NCBI RefSeq assembly: GCF_007018965.1
Contig: NZ_VJYZ01000004.1
Location: 62,001 to 126,000 of the forward strand
Origin: Paracoccus marinus
GTDB taxonomy: Bacteria; Pseudomonadota; Alphaproteobacteria; Rhodobacterales; Rhodobacteraceae
Length of the DNA stretch: 64,000 nucleotides
Direction: 5' to 3'
Shown here: positions 59,078-64,000 of the stretch, in pieces
Layout of the letters: the number at the start of each line of letters is the position of its first letter
Numbering within the stretch: position 1 is the first letter of the stretch
Translations under genes and position numbers: made by a program
The notes under the pieces: generated by a model
The model's database searches: none
The model's input: only the letters and a program-made list of their open reading frames with translations
Told to the model about the DNA's origin: nothing

Positions 59078-60934
59078 ATGCTGCGCATCGACGTCCTTTC
59101 ATATTCCATCGCCGGACGGCCCCTGTTCGAACACGCCTCGGCGGCGATCCCGGGCGGCCACAAGGTCGGCCTCGTCGGTCCCAACGGGGCCGGCAAGACG
59201 ACGCTGTTCAAGCTGATCCGGGGCGAACTGGCGCTGGACGGCGGGTCGATCACCCTGCCCTCGCGCGCCCGCATCGGCGGCGTCGCGCAGGAATCGGCCG
59301 CGACCGACCGCAGCGTGCTGGACACGGTGCTGGCCGCCGACACCGAACGCCACGCACTGCTGTCGGAATCCGAGACCGCGACCGACCCGCATCGGATCGC
59401 CGAAATCCAGACCCGGCTCGCCGACATCGACGCCTGGTCGGCCGAAGGCCGCGCCTCGGCGATCCTTCAGGGCCTTGGCTTCCCGCCCGAGGATCAGGCC
59501 CGCCCCACCGGCGACTTTTCGGGCGGCTGGCGGATGCGGATGGCGCTCGCGGGCGTCCTGTTCGCGCAGCCCGACCTGCTGCTGCTGGACGAACCGACCA
59601 ACTACCTGGATCTCGAAGGGGCGCTGTGGCTGGAAGGCTATCTTGCCCGGTATCCCCACACCGTCATCATCATCAGCCACGATCGCGGCCTGCTGAACCG
59701 CGCCGTCGGCGCGATCATGCATCTCGATGACCGCAAGCTGACGCTGTATTCGGGCGGCTACGACGCCTTTGCCCGCGCCCGGGCCGAGCGTCGCGCGCTG
59801 CAGGCGGCCGAGGCGAAAAAGCAGGAAGCGCGGCGCGCCCACCTGCAAAGCTTCGTGGACCGCTTTCGCGCCAAGGCCAGCAAGGCCGTGCAGGCGCAGT
59901 CGCGGATCAAGGCCCTGGCCAAGATGGAGCCGATCACCGCCCCGGAAGAGGCGAAGTTCCACCGCTTCACCTTTCCCCAGCCCGACCAGCTGTCGCCGCC
60001 GATCCTGTCGCTCGACAACGTCGCGGTGGGGTACGGCGACCGCGCCGTGCTGCGGCGGCTGGAACTGCGGATCGACCAGGACGACCGGATCGCCCTTCTG
60101 GGCCGCAACGGGCAGGGCAAGTCCACGCTGTCCAAGCTGCTGGCCGACCGCCTGCCGGTGATGGAGGGGCGGGTGACGCGATCCTCCAAGCTGCGCGTGG
60201 GCTATTTCGCCCAGCACCAGGTGGACGAGCTGCATCTGGACGAAACACCGCTGGCCCATGTCCGCCGTCTCAGGCCCGACGAGAACCCGGCGCGGCTGCG
60301 CGCGCGGCTGGCGGGCTTCGGCCTGATGGAGGCGCAGGCCGAAACCAGGGTCGGCGCGCTCTCGGGCGGGCAGAAGGCGCGGCTGTCGCTGCTGCTCGCC
60401 ACCATCGACGCGCCGCACTTGCTGATCCTCGACGAGCCGACCAACCACCTGGACATCGAAAGCCGCGAGGCGCTGACCGAGGCGCTGAACGACTATACCG
60501 GCGCGGTGGTGCTGGTCAGCCACGACATGCACCTGCTGGAACTGGTGGCGGACCGGCTTTGGCTGGTCGCTGACGGGGCGGTGAGGCCCTATGCCGAGGA
60601 CCTGGAAACCTATCGCCGCTCGCTGTTGGCGGGGGACACGGCGGCCGCGCCGGCCGAGCCCGCGCCGGCGGCGAAGCCCGCGCCCAAGCGCCTCAGCCGT
60701 GACGCCATCCTGGACCTGCGGGCCGAGGTGCGCCGCAGCGAGGAGCGGGTCGAAAAGATCTCGGACATGCTGGACCGGATCGCCAGAAAGATGGCCGATC
60801 CCGCGCTATACAACGACCCGCACGAGGCCAAGCTTCTGGGCCGCAAGCACGCCGAGGCAACCGCCGCCCTGCCCCGCGCCGAGGCGCTGTGGATGGAGGC
60901 GCTTGAGCGGCTGGAAGCGGCCGAAAAAGCCTGA
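59078..60934 (+). CDS. ABC-F family ATPase
   Basis: A 618-residue soluble protein with two ABC ATPase domains and no membrane segment, the layout of ribosome-associated ABC-F factors (Uup/YheS group). It has Walker A GPNGAGKT (34-41) and GRNGQGKS near 345, signatures SGGWRMRMALA and LSGGQKARLSLL, and Walker B plus catalytic Glu LLLLDEPTNYLDLE and LLILDEPTNHLDIE. Between the domains lies the arginine-rich P-site linker (AEAKKQEARRAHLQSFVDRFRAKASKA region), and a C-terminal coiled coil follows after a Pro/Ala hinge. It probably assists translation. Confidence 0.92.
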   Translation: MLRIDVLSYSIAGRPLFEHASAAIPGGHKVGLVGPNGAGKTTLFKLIRGELALDGGSITLPSRARIGGVAQESAATDRSVLDTVLAADTERHALLSESETATDPHRIAEIQTRLADIDAWSAEGRASAILQGLGFPPEDQARPTGDFSGGWRMRMALAGVLFAQPDLLLLDEPTNYLDLEGALWLEGYLARYPHTVIIISHDRGLLNRAVGAIMHLDDRKLTLYSGGYDAFARARAERRALQAAEAKKQEARRAHLQSFVDRFRAKASKAVQAQSRIKALAKMEPITAPEEAKFHRFTFPQPDQLSPPILSLDNVAVGYGDRAVLRRLELRIDQDDRIALLGRNGQGKSTLSKLLADRLPVMEGRVTRSSKLRVGYFAQHQVDELHLDETPLAHVRRLRPDENPARLRARLAGFGLMEAQAETRVGALSGGQKARLSLLLATIDAPHLLILDEPTNHLDIESREALTEALNDYTGAVVLVSHDMHLLELVADRLWLVADGAVRPYAEDLETYRRSLLAGDTAAAPAEPAPAAKPAPKRLSRDAILDLRAEVRRSEERVEKISDMLDRIARKMADPALYNDPHEAKLLGRKHAEATAALPRAEALWMEALERLEAAEKA

Positions 60935-61061
60935 TCGTTCCGCTTTCGCCACAGGCGGCGAAAATCGTGGAACTCGGTGCAACATTGGCGCGGTCCGCGG
61001 GTTGTCATGCGGGCCCGCCGGGTCCATGTGTCTCGGGAATCGCCGGAAAGGTCGCGCGCCC

Positions 61062-61817
61062 ATGAAATCGCTTGTCCTCGCAACTGTCGCGGCCGCCGCC
61101 GCTTTCGCAGCGCTCCCCGCCGCCGCGCAGGACGGCTGGGGCGTCGGCGCCGATGTGGGCCTGGGCGCCAGCCACGCGCCCGACTACCTCGGCTCGGAAG
61201 ACATGGACACCTCGCCGTGGGTCATCTTCCGCAACATCGACGTCGTTCGCCCGGGCCAGTCGCTGACCACGGACGGGTCGGCGGACGGGCTGGCGATCCT
61301 GCCGTCGCTGAACTATCGCGGCGACCGCGAGGCGGATGACAGCGACAGCCTTGCGGGCCTCGACGACATCGATGCCTCGGGCGAGGTCGGGCTGCGGCTG
61401 AAATATTCGATGGGCGACGCCGTGGGCTACGTCGCGGCGCGCCGGGGCTTTGGCGGCCACGAGGGCGTCGTGGGCGAGTTCGGGGCGAAGTACCGCTTCA
61501 AGCCGTCCGAACGCCTGACCATGTGGGCGGGGGCCGAGGCCGATTTCGCGAACGAGGAGTTCGTGGACACCTATTTCGGCATTTCGCCCGCGGAATCGAT
61601 CACCAGCGGCTATGTCCCCTATTCGCCTGACGGCGGCATCTACGCCCAGTCGCTGTCGCTGGAAGGGCGCTACGCCCTGACCGACAGCCTCGCGCTGCTG
61701 GGCGAGGCGCGCTACACCAAGCTGACCGGCGATGCGGCGGACTCGCCCATCGTCGAGGATGAGACCCAGCCCTCGGTCCGGCTGGGCATCGTCCACCGCT
61801 TCAACTTCCGCTTCTGA
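61062..61817 (+). CDS. MipA/OmpV family outer membrane protein
   Basis: A 251-residue exported beta-barrel. The signal peptide ends at LPAAAQ (23). The mature part has WGVGADVGLGASHAPDYLGSED, alternating strands such as EVGLRLKYSMGDAVGYVAARRGFGGHEG, and ends with a Phe (VHRFNFRF), as outer membrane proteins do. MipA scaffolds murein enzymes in E. coli, and OmpV-type proteins are general porin-like. The role here is not known. Confidence 0.87.
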   Translation: MKSLVLATVAAAAAFAALPAAAQDGWGVGADVGLGASHAPDYLGSEDMDTSPWVIFRNIDVVRPGQSLTTDGSADGLAILPSLNYRGDREADDSDSLAGLDDIDASGEVGLRLKYSMGDAVGYVAARRGFGGHEGVVGEFGAKYRFKPSERLTMWAGAEADFANEEFVDTYFGISPAESITSGYVPYSPDGGIYAQSLSLEGRYALTDSLALLGEARYTKLTGDAADSPIVEDETQPSVRLGIVHRFNFRF

Positions 61818-62014
61818 TCCGCTCAGGGCCGCCCGGCGGGAACGGCGACGTTTCCCGGCGGCGCGGGCAGAACCGCCGGCTTGACGTGCGGTGATCGGCC
61901 GCACCCCGGGTCGGCCACTTCCCTGCAATGATCGCCGCAGCCTGCCCGACCTGTCGCGTTGGTGACACGGCCCCGTGCCAGACACCCCGGCGCGAGAAAC
62001 TGCCCGGGCAGACG

Positions 62015-62024
62015 CCCCCCCCCC
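62015..62024 (+). repeat. Run of ten C residues upstream of the RimK-type gene
   Basis: Bases 62015-62024 are ten consecutive Cs, in the 268-base gap between the MipA and RimK-type genes. It lies within an alternative longer reading frame starting at GTG 61975 that would give a Pro/Asp-rich lead of 37 residues. From ATG 62086 it lies outside the gene. Such a tract can change length or be misread. Confidence 0.5.
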
Positions 62025-62085
62025 GCCCGACGAAAACCCATCGCCAGACGACGCCCCGCAACCGCCACCAACGGAAAAAACCGCG

Positions 62086-63465
62086 ATGACATTCCGCCTT
62101 GGCTGGGAAGAATGGGTATCCCTGCCCGACCTCGGCCTGCCCGCGCTCAAGGCCAAGGTGGACACCGGCGCGCGCACCTCGGCGCTGCACGCCTTTGACA
62201 TCGAGCCGTTCGGCCCAGCCAACGCCCCCCGCGTCCGCTTCGCGATCCACCCGATCCCGGGGCGCGAGGACCTCGTGATCCCCTGCTCGGCCAAGATCGT
62301 GGACCGGCGCGAGGTGATCTCGTCCAACGGCGACATGGAATACCGCTTCGTCATCCGCTCGGACATCGCGATCGGCGACCGCCGCTGGCCGGTCGAGATG
62401 ACGTTGACCGATCGCGGCCAGATGGCTTACCGGATGCTCATCGGCCGGCAGGCGCTGACGCCCGACATGATCGTGTCGCCGCTCGACAGCTTCCTGCAAC
62501 CGACGCTCGGCTACGAGATCTATTCCAGCGCCGCCGTCCGCACCGACGCCCCCCGCCGCAGCCTGCGGATCGCGGTCCTGTCGCGGGAGGAAAGCGCCTA
62601 TTCGACCCTTCGCATCGTCGAAGAAGGCGAGGCGCGCGGCCACGTGGTCGAGGTGCTGGACACGACCCGGCTGTACATGGCGATCACCACGGCGGAACCG
62701 GCGGTGTTCTATGACGGCAAGCGGCTGGCGCGCTACGACGCCGTGATCCCCCGCATCGGCGTCAGCGTCACCAGCTACGGCACCGCGATCCTGCGCCAGT
62801 TCGAGGCGATGGGCACATTTGTCCTGAACCCCGCCGACGGGATCATGGCCAGCCGCGACAAGCTGCACGCCCACCAGCTGCTCGCCCGCCACCGCCTGCC
62901 GATGCCGACGACCGCCGTCGCCTCGTCCCCCCGCGACACCGAGGACCTGATCGAGCTTGGCGGCGGCGCGCCGCTGGTCCTCAAGCTGCTGGAATCGACG
63001 CAAGGCAAGGGCGTGGTGCTGGCGGAAACCAGCAAGGCGGCCGCGTCGGTCATCACCGCGTTCCGCGGCCTCAAGGCCGAGTTTCTTGTGCAGGAGTTCG
63101 TGAAGGAAGCCGCGGGCGAGGACGTGCGCGCGCTGGTCATCGGCGGCAAGGTGGTGGCCGCCATGCGCCGCACCGCGCGGGCGGGCGAGTTCCGGTCGAA
63201 CCTGCATCTGGGCGGCACGGCCGAGGCGGTGAAGCTGAAACCGGCCGAACGCGACATCGCCACCCGCGCCGCCCGCGCCTTCCGGCTAGGGCTGGCGGGC
63301 GTGGACATGCTGCGCTCGGCCCACGGGCCGAAGATCCTGGAAGTGAACTCCTCGCCCGGGTTCGAGGGGATCGAGGCCGCGACGGACCGCAACATCGCCG
63401 AACTGGTGTATCTGGAAATCGAACGCCGCGTTCGCCCCGCGCCCGCACGCCGCAAGAAGAGCTGA
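62086..63465 (+). CDS. RimB-like protease domain fused to a RimK-type ATP-grasp ligase
   Basis: A 459-residue fusion. Residues about 1-140 match the PF05618 'ATP-dependent zinc protease' (RimB-like retropepsin) with KAKVDTGARTSALHA (D26-T-G-A), IPCSAKIVDRREVISSNG and LIGRQAL. Residues about 165-450 are a RimK-type ATP-grasp ligase with NPADGIMASRDKLHAHQLL, PLVLKLLESTQGKGVVLAE, FVKEAAGEDVRALVIGG and ILEVNSSPGFEG. RimK adds glutamates to ribosomal protein S6, so both actions may be joined here. ATG 62086 is used. Confidence 0.88.
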   Translation: MTFRLGWEEWVSLPDLGLPALKAKVDTGARTSALHAFDIEPFGPANAPRVRFAIHPIPGREDLVIPCSAKIVDRREVISSNGDMEYRFVIRSDIAIGDRRWPVEMTLTDRGQMAYRMLIGRQALTPDMIVSPLDSFLQPTLGYEIYSSAAVRTDAPRRSLRIAVLSREESAYSTLRIVEEGEARGHVVEVLDTTRLYMAITTAEPAVFYDGKRLARYDAVIPRIGVSVTSYGTAILRQFEAMGTFVLNPADGIMASRDKLHAHQLLARHRLPMPTTAVASSPRDTEDLIELGGGAPLVLKLLESTQGKGVVLAETSKAAASVITAFRGLKAEFLVQEFVKEAAGEDVRALVIGGKVVAAMRRTARAGEFRSNLHLGGTAEAVKLKPAERDIATRAARAFRLGLAGVDMLRSAHGPKILEVNSSPGFEGIEAATDRNIAELVYLEIERRVRPAPARRKKS

Positions 63466-63571
63466 GCGGCCCGCCCGGCGCCACCTCGCCCAGTACCCGG
63501 CGCGGTCAGGCTTTTCCTGACGGGTTCGACACCCTATATCCTTGGTCGAGTTCGACGGGATCAAGGCCACC

Positions 63572-63958
63572 ATGGACGACGCGACCAACACCCCGCAGAC
63601 GGCCCCGACCGCCCTGCCCGAAGGCGCGCCGCTGATCGCGCCCTCGACGACCGACCATCCGCTGTACGACAGCGTGGTCGAGGCGTGCCGGACCGTCTAT
63701 GACCCGGAAATCCCGGTCAACATCTACGACCTTGGGTTGATCTACACGATCCAGATCGACGCCGGGAACGCCGTCCGCATCGTGATGACCCTGACCGCCC
63801 CCGGCTGCCCCGTCGCGGGCGAGATGCCGGGCTGGGTCGCCGACGCGGTCGAGCCGCTGCCGGGCGTCCGGCAGGTGGACGTCGAAATGACGTTCCAGCC
63901 GCAATGGGGCATGGACATGATGTCAGACGAGGCCCGGCTGGAACTGGGGTTCATGTAA
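63572..63958 (+). CDS. SufT-like DUF59 iron-sulfur assembly protein
   Basis: A 128-residue DUF59 protein related to SufT and the PaaD N-terminal domain. It has VYDPEIPVNIYDLGLIYTI (about 42-60) and LTAPGCPVAGEMPGWV with the conserved Cys, and ends in WGMDMMSDEARLELGFM, typical of SufT-type carriers that help deliver iron-sulfur clusters. The rest of the suf operon is not in view. AAGG lies 7 bases before the ATG. Confidence 0.9.
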   Translation: MDDATNTPQTAPTALPEGAPLIAPSTTDHPLYDSVVEACRTVYDPEIPVNIYDLGLIYTIQIDAGNAVRIVMTLTAPGCPVAGEMPGWVADAVEPLPGVRQVDVEMTFQPQWGMDMMSDEARLELGFM

Positions 63959-63961
63959 CGC

Positions 63962-64000
63962 TCAGGCGGTTTCGTCCCCGGCCTGCGCTTCCAGCGTCAG
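63962..64000 (-). CDS. C-terminal end of an unidentified protein (window edge)
   Basis: A minus-strand frame enters from the window edge and stops at TGA (63962-63964). Only the last 12 residues, LTLEAQAGDETA, are visible, so no identity is possible. The stop lies 3 bases from the convergent SufT-like gene. Confidence 0.4.
   Translation of the reverse strand: MTLEAQAGDETA

Noticed and set aside
62015..62024. The C10 run as a phase-variation switch
   Set aside because: With the preferred ATG 62086 start it lies outside the coding sequence, and no alternative outcome can be supported from one sequence.

Overview
The window is high-GC DNA (roughly two thirds or more G+C by eye), almost fully coding, with an alphaproteobacterial and most likely Rhodobacterales (Paracoccus/Roseobacter-type) gene set. 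The indicators are a single-cysteine DksA, an alphaproteobacterial LexA box (GTTC-N7-GTTC), the folB-folP-glmM block, a GntR/Lrp-rich regulator set, and a paaXABCDE-paaZ cluster of the kind seen in that order. No rRNA, tRNA, CRISPR array, transposase or prophage was seen. Most of it looks like ordinary chromosome.

Layout. 0-2 kb: end of an unrecognised gene, then pyrC-pyrE. 2-10.3 kb: dnaB (with two DnaA boxes upstream), a DUF486 membrane protein, a Bcr/CflA-type MFS pump, a lytic transglycosylase lipoprotein, GST-GNAT, MoxR ATPase, dksA, a DJ-1/PfpI protein and an FAD monooxygenase that seems to begin with CTG. 10.3-15.8 kb: folB-folP-glmM, a SleB-type wall hydrolase, and a glycerophosphodiester phosphodiesterase (GDPD) gene broken by a frameshift. 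15.9-20.6 kb: a possible three-gene minus-strand unit of a PA0069-type radical SAM protein, xth and a PPDK-like protein, preceded by a perfect LexA box. 20.6-28.3 kb: RTX-like protein, HNH nuclease, carboxylesterase, AlkA-type glycosylase with a GntR regulator, HAD nucleotidase and UbiH-type hydroxylase. 28.4-33.5 kb: tandem Lrp regulators divergent from ilvC, and a flavin reductase/MHS transporter pair divergent from a GntR regulator.

33.5-47.8 kb is an aryl-acetate region. It holds an indolepyruvate:ferredoxin oxidoreductase with a divergent Lrp regulator, then paaG-paaI-paaK on the plus strand. Facing these is paaX-paaABCDE, an extra Paa_C-family ferritin-like gene and paaZ on the minus strand. 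Together they could take aromatic 2-oxoacids or phenylacetate to phenylacetyl-CoA, epoxidise and isomerise the ring (PaaABCE, PaaG) and open it (PaaZ). The beta-oxidation genes paaF, paaH and paaJ are not in the window.

48-64 kb: a DUF333-like lipoprotein, dnaE, dps, fabD-fabG-acpP, a CsoR regulator with a glutaredoxin-MauE fusion, ndk, an intact second GDPD behind a PHO-box-like repeat, cspA, an ABC-F ATPase, a MipA/OmpV porin-like protein, a RimB-RimK-type fusion and a SufT-like DUF59 protein.

The most interesting signals are the LexA box plus C-terminal beta-clamp motif (QLSLF) on the radical SAM protein, the extra ferritin-like gene inside the paa operon, the PPDK-like protein whose ATP-site residues are replaced, a four-copy hairpin/GATATTT repeat at gene ends, and several well-formed regulatory palindromes.
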